Source: Microcoleus vaginatus WJT46-NPBG5 (GTDB taxonomy: Bacteria; Cyanobacteriota; Cyanobacteriia; Cyanobacteriales; Oscillatoriaceae). Taken from it: a stretch of 64,000 bases of DNA. A program made the position numbers and the translations under genes. Under the pieces are notes generated by a model. That model did not search any database and had not been told where the DNA came from. It worked only from the letters and a program-made list of their open reading frames with translations. Each line of letters starts with the position of its first letter. The first letter of the stretch is position 1. Positions 9,082-17,697 of this stretch are shown here, one piece after another. The stretch covers positions 1 through 64,000 of the forward strand of contig JAHHHM010000018.1 in the NCBI GenBank assembly GCA_019359355.1, in the 5' to 3' direction.

Positions 9082-10566
9082 ATGCAAGGCTTTGGGTTGA
9101 TGAAGCGCAATAAGGCTAGTAGATGGGCGTGGCTGCTTGTGGTGGCGATGCTGTTCGTGATGGTGTTTCGCTTGCCGGCAGCGGCACAGGCAGCCAAACA
9201 TTACACAGAATTGCAGTTTCCGCCACTGCCAGAAATACAGGTGCCAGATTATACGCGCTACGAGCTGAACAATGGCATGACTGTATTTTTAATGGAGGAT
9301 CGCGAACTGCCTCTAATCAGCGGTACAGCGCTATTTCGCACCGGCGATCGCTTTGAGCCGGCAGAAAAAGTGGGTCTGGCTGAATTGATGGGCGAAGTGA
9401 TGCGGATCGGCGGCACGACACAGCATACACCCGATGAGATGAACCGGCTGTTAGAGCAACGGGCGGCTTCTGTGGAAACTGGAGTAGATAGCAGTTCAGC
9501 CAGTGCCAGCTTTAGCGCCTTAAGTGAAGATGTCAATGAAGTGTTTGGGCTGTTTGCTGAGGTGATCCGCCAGCCCGTGTTCGCCCCCGACAAGTTAGAT
9601 TTGGCGAAAAAACAACGGCAGGGTGGAATTGCAAGGCGCAACGACGATCCCGATGAAATTGCCGGTCGCGAATTCCAAAAACTCATTTACGGGCAAACCA
9701 GTCCCTATGCTCGCACCAGCGAGTATGCCACCATCAATAAAATTACCCGCGACGATCTCGTTCAATTTCACCGGCAGTATTTCCATCCCAACAATATGAT
9801 TTTGGGCATTGTCGGTGACTTTGACACCAAGCAAATGCAAGCGCTGATTGAAAAACAGTTTGGCAATTGGCCGGCTAATCCACAACTGCAAGTGCCGCCG
9901 CTGCCGCCGGTGTCTCAGGCGAACAAAGGTGGCGTCTTCTTGGTGGATCAACCCCAACTGACTCAGAGTTATGTGCAGATGGGCCACTTAGGAGGCCAGC
10001 TCAACAGTCCGGACTATGCCGCCTTGAGTGTCCTCAATGATGTTCTCAATGGTTTTGGAGGCCGGCTGTTTAACCAAATCCGTTCGCGGCAAGGTTTGGC
10101 TTATACGGTTTACGGCTTTTGGAGTCCCCGTTATGATTACCCCGGGGTGTTTGTCGCTGCCGGTCAAACTCGCTCTGATGCAACGGTGCCATTCATTAAG
10201 GCAATTATGAGCGAACTTGAGCGCATCCGCACTGAGCCGGTGACTCCCGCAGAATTGGCTTATGCGAAGGAATCTACCCTCAATTCCTTTATTTTCAATT
10301 TTGCCGATCCCGTGCAAACCCTATCGCGCCTGATGCGATACGAGTATTATGGCTACCCGGAAGATTTTATCTTCCAGTACCGGCGGGCTGTTGAAGCCAC
10401 GACGATTGCGGATGTGCAGCGGGTTGCTCAAACTTACCTGAAGCCTGAAAACCTCGTAACTTTGGTAGTGGGAAATGCCGAGGCGATTCAACCGTCTTTG
10501 ACAAGTTTAGGGAATGGGACAAAGGTGACAGGGATAGATATTACGATTCCCGAACCACAGAGTTAG
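9082..10566 (+). CDS. M16 family peptidase-like, non-catalytic subunit
   Basis: The ~494-residue protein has an N-terminal signal segment (WAWLLVVAMLFVMVFRLPAAAQA), implying export. Two M16 domains are visible, but the zinc motif is missing: the equivalent position reads GLAELMGEVM instead of HxxEH. The substrate-binding R/Y region is kept (GGRLFNQIRSRQGLAYTVYG, about residue 345). In bacterial M16 heterodimers one subunit carries zinc and the other the R/Y motif, so it should pair with the preceding gene. ATG 9082 is chosen because AGGAG lies 11 bases upstream; an earlier ATG at 9016 arises from the CCCATGC repeat. Confidence 0.9.
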   Translation: MQGFGLMKRNKASRWAWLLVVAMLFVMVFRLPAAAQAAKHYTELQFPPLPEIQVPDYTRYELNNGMTVFLMEDRELPLISGTALFRTGDRFEPAEKVGLAELMGEVMRIGGTTQHTPDEMNRLLEQRAASVETGVDSSSASASFSALSEDVNEVFGLFAEVIRQPVFAPDKLDLAKKQRQGGIARRNDDPDEIAGREFQKLIYGQTSPYARTSEYATINKITRDDLVQFHRQYFHPNNMILGIVGDFDTKQMQALIEKQFGNWPANPQLQVPPLPPVSQANKGGVFLVDQPQLTQSYVQMGHLGGQLNSPDYAALSVLNDVLNGFGGRLFNQIRSRQGLAYTVYGFWSPRYDYPGVFVAAGQTRSDATVPFIKAIMSELERIRTEPVTPAELAYAKESTLNSFIFNFADPVQTLSRLMRYEYYGYPEDFIFQYRRAVEATTIADVQRVAQTYLKPENLVTLVVGNAEAIQPSLTSLGNGTKVTGIDITIPEPQS

Positions 10567-10680
10567 CTGCCGGTTTGCCTGTCTCAGCCGGCAACTGAGG
10601 CATTAAAGAATTTAATTTTTTCTTGGCTATTATCCAGATAACGGGAAAAGTTGCCGGTCTCAAAAATTAGTTTTTCCTAG

Positions 10681-10709
10681 GGGTTGAGCTTTTTGCTCAA
10701 CCCTTTTTT
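10681..10709 (+). terminator. Rho-independent terminator of the M16 pair
   Basis: Perfect 9-bp stem GGGTTGAGC/GCTCAACCC with a TTTTT loop, followed by six T. It lies 115 bases after the second M16 stop. Confidence 0.93.
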
Positions 10710-11238
10710 GTTTCTACTACAACTCGCTTTCTAGTGCAAAATTATCTTGATTCCCAGTTAAATTGATCTGGGTAGGCGCGTCAGCGAAACTTGCTCCTGT
10801 CCCGACAGTCTGAGCGCCGGCAACTCCTACTTGCGTTCAATCCTCGCTCTACGCTCCCCGGCATCTGTTAATCGCTTCTCTTGCTAATTAAAAGCTAATC
10901 TATAACTTTATATTAAATTGTGTACTTATGCAAGAACTTAAAGCCGGTGCCAACTGCTGAAACTTAAATCAGTGCTTGACCTGTTACCAGCAATTGGCAT
11001 TAATCTAAATAATTGTTTCTCCGAATCACTTTCTCTCCCAATCACCCCTCCTCTATTTTTTCGTGTCCTAACTACTTGAGTTGTTGCTGATTATTGGTTC
11101 AAAATAGCAGTAAGCTATTGTCATTTAGCAAATAGGCAGAAATCTATCTTGGGATAGATTAAGCCTAAAGGCTATACCAATTAGATGTAAAACAGCGAAA
11201 CATCGAATTGAGCCATTAATCAGAGAAGAGGAGTGACC
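10710..11238 (+). promoter_or_regulatory. Long leader/intergenic region with stacked hairpins before the barrel-like protein gene
   Basis: No credible gene is present. Near the 3' end three small hairpins follow one another: ATAGC/GCTAT (~11104-11118), AATCTATC/GATAGATT (11141-11160, TTGG loop) and AGCC/GGCT (~11163-11173). They lie 65-135 bases before the start codon and could form a structured 5' leader. Function is inferred only. Confidence 0.4.
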
Positions 11239-12153
11239 GTGAAACCAATAATTAATAGGCGTGTGTCTTCCATCGTGACGTTCACCGCCTTAAGCGTCAT
11301 GTTTGGCAGCTTGCCAGCTGCGGCAGAAAGGAGTGGCGCGGCGGTACTGTCTGTTAACCCGCCCGTTGCTGAAGAATCCCTGCAAGAGCCGGCAGCAAGC
11401 CGGTGGGAGCAAGTATCTCAGTCCTTAAGGGACAAGCAAGCTCGAACTCAAAAGATCGCAATTGAGCCACAAGCAGGAGTTGAGGAAAGCTTAACAGTCT
11501 TAACAGACACCGCTCCAGCGCCTGTGTCTGAGGCAGATTCGCTCACCGACACAGTAACGTTGCCGGCATCCACAATCCCGACTCACCGGATCTCAACTGA
11601 ACCCGTGCTGGATCGTTCGTTCTCAACCGCTGCGGCTGATTTAAACCCAGCGCCGGTGAATTCACAACGGGCCGGTTTCACTGAAAAGGCACCCGATGCC
11701 ATTGCCCAGATTGAAACACGGACAAGAATTCCCGGAAACAACTTCATTGGGATTGGCGGTAACATTGGCGACAATGAGGACATCCTGGACTTAGTCGTTC
11801 TCAGCAAAATCAGACTGTTTGACTTGCCATTTCGAGAGCAAGCGTTTAGCGTATCTGCGCGTCCCTCAGTCGCATTTAGCAATGGCATCTTAGACCTTCG
11901 TGTGCCGGCTACCGTCGAGTTCAAGCAGCCAACCCTTGATACCGGAGAACCGGCAGACAGGTTAGGCTATTTTGCCGGCGCAGGCGTTGCCCTTTCCATT
12001 GACAGTGAGGATGACACTGAATTTGATTTCATGCTCACCGGCGGTGCGGATTACCTATTCACGGAAGACTTAACCCTCACGGGAATGGTGAACTTCCTAT
12101 TTCTGGATGACGTTGATATAGAAGGTCAATTCGGGGTAGGTTTTAACTTCTAA
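11239..12153 (+). CDS. Exported protein with probable outer-membrane beta-barrel C-terminus
   Basis: The ~304-residue protein starts with a signal peptide (RRVSSIVTFTALSVMFGSLPAAAE). A low-complexity, probably disordered stretch of about 130 residues rich in Ala, Pro, Thr and Glu follows. Residues ~170-304 alternate hydrophobic and polar residues in strand-like segments (FIGIGGNIGD, FSVSARPSVAFSNGILDLRVPATVEF, FDFMLTGGADYLF) and end in Phe, typical of outer-membrane barrels. The family was not recognised. The GTG at 11239 is preferred, as GAGGAG ends five bases before it; a GTG at 11233 would overlap that SD. It stands alone between the M16 terminator and a convergent metalloprotease gene. 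Confidence 0.7.
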   Translation: MKPIINRRVSSIVTFTALSVMFGSLPAAAERSGAAVLSVNPPVAEESLQEPAASRWEQVSQSLRDKQARTQKIAIEPQAGVEESLTVLTDTAPAPVSEADSLTDTVTLPASTIPTHRISTEPVLDRSFSTAAADLNPAPVNSQRAGFTEKAPDAIAQIETRTRIPGNNFIGIGGNIGDNEDILDLVVLSKIRLFDLPFREQAFSVSARPSVAFSNGILDLRVPATVEFKQPTLDTGEPADRLGYFAGAGVALSIDSEDDTEFDFMLTGGADYLFTEDLTLTGMVNFLFLDDVDIEGQFGVGFNF

Positions 12154-12237
12154 GGGACTAGGGACTAGGGGCTAGGGAAGAGGGGGAGAAAAGATAGAAA
12201 ATTCCCAACTCCCCATGCCCCATGCCCCATGCCCTAT
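12154..12237. repeat. Short tandem repeats between convergent genes
   Basis: GGGACTA-like heptamers (12153-12175) are followed by a purine tract and a CCCATGC array (about 12211-12234), the same heptamer as at 9013. It lies between two convergent genes. Confidence 0.65.
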
Positions 12238-15066
12238 TTAACTACTCTGTAACTGAGCATCCAACGTTTTGGTAATGCGATCGCGAGTTTCTTCCAAGTG
12301 GGCTTGCGTGTAAGTGTCAAATTTCCCGCCCTTGGCAAGGGTAGTATCCAGCGATTCACGCAACTGCCGTAATTTATACCATGCTAGGGTTCGGGCGTCT
12401 TGAGGGGTTTCCGACTGGCGCAGCACCATCTGCGTCAGAATATCCAAGTATTCCCGCTGCAGAGACCGACGAAGGCTAGAAATCTCCACCGGCATCCCCT
12501 CCACCATTACCTCTGTCCACACCCCTTGCTGCAACGTATCAAACAGTTCCGGCAGTGTTAGAGAGACTCCCGGTTGCGCCTTAATTTCAGCATCCCGCAG
12601 ACGCGCTAAACGTTGGGGATGCATCAGCACTCGCAGTACCACCCGCTGCAGAAAAGAAATTTGCTCGTAAATCGGATAATCTAAGCGGAAAACTGGGGCG
12701 TAGTTACCCCAATGAACCCAGCGCGACGGTGCTAAATTATTGAGCAGTTCTGGAGAAAAATTAAACGCATTGTCATTAAAGATATACGTTTGCAAAGTGG
12801 CTAGCGCCTGACGCTGCTTGGCTGCCGGCACCGGCATAAATGGAGCACGTCCGTTGGGATCGCCGGCGTGGTTACGGGTGAACGACTGCCCCCCCACATA
12901 TTGCGAGACAAAATAAGCCTGCTGGAAATAGTAGCCAAACACCGTGTTAAACAACACGCGTAGCTCATTGTAACTCTCGCCCTTGGGCAAATAACGTTTT
13001 TCCAGACGCTGCCACATATAGCGGGCATTATCCATTTGCTGCTGCGAGTAAAGCAGCACGTCCCCACTGAGATCGAATGGGTGAGCAAAGGGATTAATAT
13101 CGTCAAACCAGATATCCTCGTCCGTGGCGTAAGCCAAGTCCAAGTTAGGCGCACGCTGGGCAATTTTTTCGAGGAACCGCACCTCATCTTGTGGGCCTGT
13201 CGCTGGGCCGGTTTGGTAGCCATACTGGATCGCCCACTCATCATAAGGGCCAACCACCGCTGGATAGTAATCTCCTTGCTTTACGCCAATGGGTGCCAAA
13301 TTCACCGGCAAGTAGTCCATCACAGACGACGCCAACCCCTTGCTTTGCGTGATATTGGTGTTATTCAAATCTTGAGGCATCAACATCGTGCTGGCATGAA
13401 AATTGTGTCTCAGCCCCAAGGTATGTCCAACTTCGTGGGCGATGAGTGAACGCACAAATTGATGCACATACTCTTTCATCTGCGAACTGTCAGGACTGAG
13501 GTTATTCATTAACGACAGCGACATTGCGCCTACGGAAAACTGATCGGCAGATTGCATCCCATAGCACAGATCGTGACTTTGCATGAGCCGGCCTAATGCA
13601 GCCATCTCTTGCGCTTGATCGGGTGTGCCGGTTTTACCCTCTTTGTTAGGAAGATAGCGAGCAATTGTATTAAACGCACACAACTCTGAGTTGCCGGCAA
13701 CCCCAGAAAACAAAGAAGAACTGCTTGAGCGGTCTTGTTCAACAAGCGTGCCATACTCTCGCTTGATGGCTCTAACAAAATTCGCATCCACAATAATGTC
13801 TGCGTCCAATATTTGGCCGGTCAGCGGGTTAACCCGCGAAGGACCCATTGCAAACGCACCATCGAGAGAATTAATCCAGCGGATTGTGTTGTAACGCACA
13901 TCAGCCGGGTCCCACTCAGCTTCATCCGGCATCTGCCGCACGTCTATCGCATTTTGGTATCCCGCTTTCTCAAACGCTTTATTCCACAGCAGCACCCCCT
14001 CCCGAATAGAGTCGCGATATTCCACCGGCACCGCGTTATCTATCCAAAACACAATCGGTTCCTTTGGCGGAGAAACTAAAGCGCTGGGATTCTGCTTTTC
14101 CAAATGCCAGCGGTTGATATAACGCACAAAAGGATCTTTGTTGTGGTCGTTAGAAAAATCCTTGTAAACAGTCATGAAATAGCCAATGCGATCGTCAGCT
14201 AAGCGCGGACGGTAGCCATTAGTATCATTAAGCTGGGACAAGCTGTAATGCAGGCGCAGGGTAAACGCACGGCTATCTGGCAGGCTTGGTAAATAGGCAT
14301 TTTCTTCTCCCTCGGCAGCGGAAAAACTGTAAACCGACTCGATCTCGACGTTCATCGGGAAAGAGTTCGCACTGCCGAAATAAGATTTGTTGGCATCAAG
14401 CTGGTAAGGCGTACCCAAAACCCAATGAAAGATAGAACCTAAACCCGGAAAGTCCCCCAGCAACAACTCACCCATATCCACCAAGAAGGTGTTGCGATCA
14501 GCATCGAAGCCTTTAATTTCCAGGGAGTAGAGAACCGAGTCGCTAAACGATCTCTCTAGGGAACGTCTTTGTGGATCATCGGGATCTGTACGGAAATTGA
14601 CGTTACGGATCACAAAATGCAAATTTTTATTGACGCGGCGGAAGTAAAACAGGTAATCTCCCACCGGCATCCCGCTATAAATGCCGCGTTCGCCAATGCC
14701 CGATTCTATGGTGACGGTGCACAGAAAGTTTTTCTCAAGCTGTTCTTGGCTAATTTCGGCGAAGACTTCACCCGTGTCTTGGTTGTTATAGAGGGTGAAT
14801 AGTCCCTCCAATTTTTCCGCATCTGCGACAAGTGATTCAACTGCCGGCAGATCGGAAAGGGCACTACTTTTCTGTTTCTCTTTAGATGTGCCAGATTCTA
14901 CTTTCTGCGCCAAAGTCGCCCAAGCCGATGGCTGGGATGCCAACCTAGCAGCCGGCACCGTTTGAGTGCGTGCTGAGGGTGCGATTCCTAAAAACAGGCC
15001 ATGCAGTAGAATCGTTAAAAACAGGCCATGCAGCAGAAATAGACAGAATTTCCATAATTTTTTCAT
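12238..15066 (-). CDS. Zinc metalloprotease with DUF5117/DUF4953-type domains
   Basis: The protein of about 942 residues has a signal peptide (MKKLWKFCLFLLHGLFL...). The N-terminal half matches DUF5117-type sequences (e.g. FRRVNKNLHFVIRNVNFR, SFSDSVLYSLEIKGFD). The catalytic region holds HEVGHTLGLRHNF, the extended HExxHxxGxxH zinc motif of metzincins, followed by SVMDY, the probable Met-turn. This architecture is typical of large bacterial exported proteases of unknown substrate. ATG 15066 gives a clean signal peptide; in-frame ATGs at 15120 and 15132 would add an Arg/Lys-rich extension. A 27-bp tandem duplication lies within the signal peptide. The gene converges with the barrel-like gene. 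Confidence 0.9.
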   Translation of the reverse strand: MKKLWKFCLFLLHGLFLTILLHGLFLGIAPSARTQTVPAARLASQPSAWATLAQKVESGTSKEKQKSSALSDLPAVESLVADAEKLEGLFTLYNNQDTGEVFAEISQEQLEKNFLCTVTIESGIGERGIYSGMPVGDYLFYFRRVNKNLHFVIRNVNFRTDPDDPQRRSLERSFSDSVLYSLEIKGFDADRNTFLVDMGELLLGDFPGLGSIFHWVLGTPYQLDANKSYFGSANSFPMNVEIESVYSFSAAEGEENAYLPSLPDSRAFTLRLHYSLSQLNDTNGYRPRLADDRIGYFMTVYKDFSNDHNKDPFVRYINRWHLEKQNPSALVSPPKEPIVFWIDNAVPVEYRDSIREGVLLWNKAFEKAGYQNAIDVRQMPDEAEWDPADVRYNTIRWINSLDGAFAMGPSRVNPLTGQILDADIIVDANFVRAIKREYGTLVEQDRSSSSSLFSGVAGNSELCAFNTIARYLPNKEGKTGTPDQAQEMAALGRLMQSHDLCYGMQSADQFSVGAMSLSLMNNLSPDSSQMKEYVHQFVRSLIAHEVGHTLGLRHNFHASTMLMPQDLNNTNITQSKGLASSVMDYLPVNLAPIGVKQGDYYPAVVGPYDEWAIQYGYQTGPATGPQDEVRFLEKIAQRAPNLDLAYATDEDIWFDDINPFAHPFDLSGDVLLYSQQQMDNARYMWQRLEKRYLPKGESYNELRVLFNTVFGYYFQQAYFVSQYVGGQSFTRNHAGDPNGRAPFMPVPAAKQRQALATLQTYIFNDNAFNFSPELLNNLAPSRWVHWGNYAPVFRLDYPIYEQISFLQRVVLRVLMHPQRLARLRDAEIKAQPGVSLTLPELFDTLQQGVWTEVMVEGMPVEISSLRRSLQREYLDILTQMVLRQSETPQDARTLAWYKLRQLRESLDTTLAKGGKFDTYTQAHLEETRDRITKTLDAQLQSS
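14989..15037. repeat. 27-bp tandem duplication inside the metalloprotease signal peptide
   Basis: Two near-identical copies offset by exactly 27 bases (14989 and 15016) encode LLHGLFLTI and LLHGLFLGI in the hydrophobic core of the signal peptide. They lengthen it by nine residues. Confidence 0.85.
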
Positions 15067-16081
15067 CTTATCCACCCTAGATGGCTTGGTTCGGGTTCGA
15101 GTGGCTCTCAACTTTGTCATAATCCTCTGCATCTGGCGGGGTCATCCTGTTGGTGATGGCTGTGCATTCAACTGACATAGCAGAGCAAAACGAGCTGCCA
15201 CAGCAAAAGGTGTTTTTGCAAGAAGCCGTTGCTCTTTGACTTTCACGCTCAGCAGATGTTGGTCATTTGATGATGCACCGGCACAATTGCGTCGGCATAT
15301 TCAGTCTTAATACCAAGCTACGTCGTCTTCTAAGATTTTGCCAGGTAAATAAAGGATTGAACGTCAATCTTTACGTGATGATAAGCTTTTTAATTTAATT
15401 AGGCTATAACTGCTCTATGTGACCCAGATGCCTTGAGCCACAAAGGTTTCGCTAAACAGAATCGGATGATGCCGGGGACAGTCTCTCGCTTGCAAAATTA
15501 TGACTTGTTCTCGTATATTTACTGAACACGCTTGTTACTCCTGAGAGGTTCTGCCGGCTCAAACAGGTGAAATTAAGAATGTTTCGTCCAGCCACTCTCA
15601 GAGAAAACACTGATTATCTTTGAAATTTATTTAAGATAGTTTGCTATTAATTTCAATCTTTTAAATAAGCTGTAATATTAGTTGTTTATGATTATTAAAT
15701 CTATGAAGTCATTTAAAAATCTTTAAATCTACAGCAAAATTCTCAAATGCAACAAAAAGCTACAAGTTGAGAAAATGGCCTGCTTCCCCGAAAAAAATTT
15801 CCCCTTGACCTCTGCACCCTCTCCCTCTCAATGCGGGCAGAAAAATTAAATGCCTAGCAGCTTATATACTGGGTGCATCCCAGATTGGCCGAAATCTTGA
15901 TCCTGCCCCTGAGGGTAAGGTGCCGGCACGAGGAATTGACAACAATGGAATGCTGCCTCTGCACTGAATGTGCTGCCGGTCAAGATTTTGCTCCCTGCTT
16001 GTTTTGGGGAAAAGCTAATATCTGTCTCTAATACAGTTAAAAACCGCGATATTCAAAAAAAGCTTATTAAAAAATACCTGC
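15067..16081. other. About 1 kb without a recognisable gene
   Basis: No ORF with cyanobacterial protein character was found. The stretch 15620-15770 is AT-rich, and GCCGGC-core palindromes are scattered through it. Promoters for the metalloprotease gene probably lie in the first 200 bases. Confidence 0.5.
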
Positions 16082-16114
16082 AAAAAAATAGAGGCGCTTT
16101 TTGAAAAAGCGCCT
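16082..16114 (-). terminator. Rho-independent terminator of the HetP-family gene
   Basis: Read on the minus strand, AGGCGCTTTTT and AAAAAGCGCCT form a perfect 11-bp stem (16092-16102/16104-16114). A T-rich tail with seven consecutive T follows (16082-16088). Confidence 0.85.
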
Positions 16115-16188
16115 ATGGGAAGTGGGCATGAGAAGGGGTTGAGCCAATTTAAACCCTCAAGCTTTAATATTTTTAATTTCGTACTGAA

Positions 16189-16551
16189 TCAACCGGCATC
16201 TAAATGGGTATTGCAAACTTGAGCGGGTTGTGAGCTAACCACTTCTAGGTAGTCAACTTTGGCTTTGCGTGAAGAGGATATTGCCGCACAGGTTCCTGTG
16301 CTTCTAGAACCGGCATCAATCGAAGCGACGTTGCTGTCACAGTTTCTGCTAACGGACGAGTTGTCCTTTACTAGCCGGTTGTAAGTTCTGTAAGGGATGT
16401 AGTGGAGAGGATTATAACCGGCAAAGCGCAGCAGCAGGACACAGGCCCAAGAATACTTGCCGGCTAAGATGGAATCAATAATCTCTTCCAATTGCTCAGC
16501 ACTCATTGTCCGATTAATTTTAGAATTTGAATAAGAAGATGGTTGATACAT
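16189..16551 (-). CDS. HetP-family protein (heterocyst commitment family)
   Basis: The 120-residue protein carries the HetP signature SAEQLEEIIDSILAGKYSWA followed by CVLLLRFAGYNPLHYIPYRT and YNRLVK (about residues 17-64). HetP and its paralogues in Anabaena control commitment to heterocyst formation; homologues also occur in filamentous cyanobacteria that make no heterocysts, where the role is unclear. The C-terminal 55 residues are Ser/Ala-rich and not conserved in my memory of the family. AGGAG lies eight bases before the ATG. The gene stands alone, flanked by about 1 kb of non-coding DNA on each side, with its own terminator. It could act in a different developmental switch such as hormogonium formation; that is speculation. 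Confidence 0.87.
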   Translation of the reverse strand: MYQPSSYSNSKINRTMSAEQLEEIIDSILAGKYSWACVLLLRFAGYNPLHYIPYRTYNRLVKDNSSVSRNCDSNVASIDAGSRSTGTCAAISSSRKAKVDYLEVVSSQPAQVCNTHLDAG

Positions 16552-17601
16552 GATTGTAGCTCCTGATAGGTAAGTTCAAGTGAGTTTTATCTAATGAGTG
16601 CAACTCGGTTGCTGCTGCTTGAGGGATTTCGCTAGGATATCAGCAAGGCGGTGGACAATAAGATTTAGAATATTGATGCCCGCTTGCTCAGAAAAAGCTG
16701 TTGTCCTTGATACATTTGCTCAGAAAACTGACTGCTTGCCTTGCCGATATCACGCTCTAGTACGGCCCAACAAAGTAAATTTGAAATCCTACTGAGAGCC
16801 TTTGGTAAATGCACCGTCATATCAGGAAGGTTTTATGTAAATCCACTACTGTTAAATTTACGCAGATATTTAGCGGGAATGGCAAGGGTAAAAGCTGAAG
16901 TTTACTGATTCTTTAAACTTGTGTGGCTCGACTTGGCTTGTACCTTAAGATTTTAAAGCTTGTATAAAGCCGTACTCAGCAATAACCCCCTTACACAGAC
17001 TCGCTCGCTTGGAAGGACATACAAAGCCTTCATCAGTGCTGCGGTGAGTACGGCAAACCCCAGACAGCTCTATTTACCCTCTGTGCCGGCTTCCATACCG
17101 CGATTAAACGTTGCACCGGCTAGTGTAATTCATCTCAACTTTGCCTCACCTAGAGCCTTTTAAGCTTTAATGACCAAATTTAGGACACGCGAAGCGCAAT
17201 CTTGATTGAGCGGCTTGATATATCTTGCTTAAAGCTTAGTGCGTCTCAAGCAGGAACTTGAGAAAGCTTGAGAACTTTACAGAAACTTTAATTTCTCTCC
17301 ATTTTCCACATAATATCTTTAAAGTCATCGAATAGCTGAACCGAAGCGGCGCTCAACCGTAGCTTTTATAACGCAATCCCAGGCTTAAAGCGCTGAGAGA
17401 AAAATGTTTCTGGAGATTATCACTTTAAGCTCCGCACGATTTAATTAAATCTTAAGCAGTATTTAATTAAATCTTAAGGGAATTCTTATCTAAGAGTTAA
17501 TACGGATCACAACAGCGTAAAAGTAGATTTTTAGAAAAATTTTCTAAAAAAAGAAAATATATGAAGCCGGCTCAGGAATTTTAGATTTTTATGAAAAATT
17601 A
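16552..17601. promoter_or_regulatory. Long non-coding region upstream of the HetP-family gene
   Basis: About 1.05 kb without a convincing gene separates the HetP-family start from the glycosidase terminator. It contains a duplicated 17-bp motif at 17440 and 17462. Long upstream regions are usual for developmental regulators, but no defined operator was recognised. Confidence 0.4.
17440..17478. repeat. Two direct copies of a 17-bp motif, 22 bp apart
   Basis: TTTAATTAAATCTTAAG occurs at 17440-17456 and again exactly at 17462-17478. The 22-bp phase is about two helical turns, as expected for adjacent protein binding sites. Each copy includes the palindrome TTTAATTAAA. Confidence 0.8.
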
Positions 17602-17638
17602 AAAGCTGAAAACCTTTAAACAAGGGGTTTTCAGCTTT
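17602..17638 (-). terminator. Rho-independent terminator of the GH116 gene
   Basis: On the minus strand AAAGCTGAAAACC/GGTTTTCAGCTTT form a perfect 13-bp stem (17602-17614/17626-17638), followed by TTAATTTTTC. Confidence 0.85.
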
Positions 17639-17697
17639 CATCACTGCGCTAAACAATCAAGGAATCAACGGAATTTGCGCTCTTGAGAGCCAACTTT

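Noticed and set aside
15070-15110. tRNA-like GGTTCGA tract
   Set aside because: It is part of the extended 5' end of the metalloprotease frame; no cloverleaf can be built around it.
16598-17163. Plus-strand short frames upstream of the HetP-family gene
   Set aside because: They are not protein-like and have no SD.
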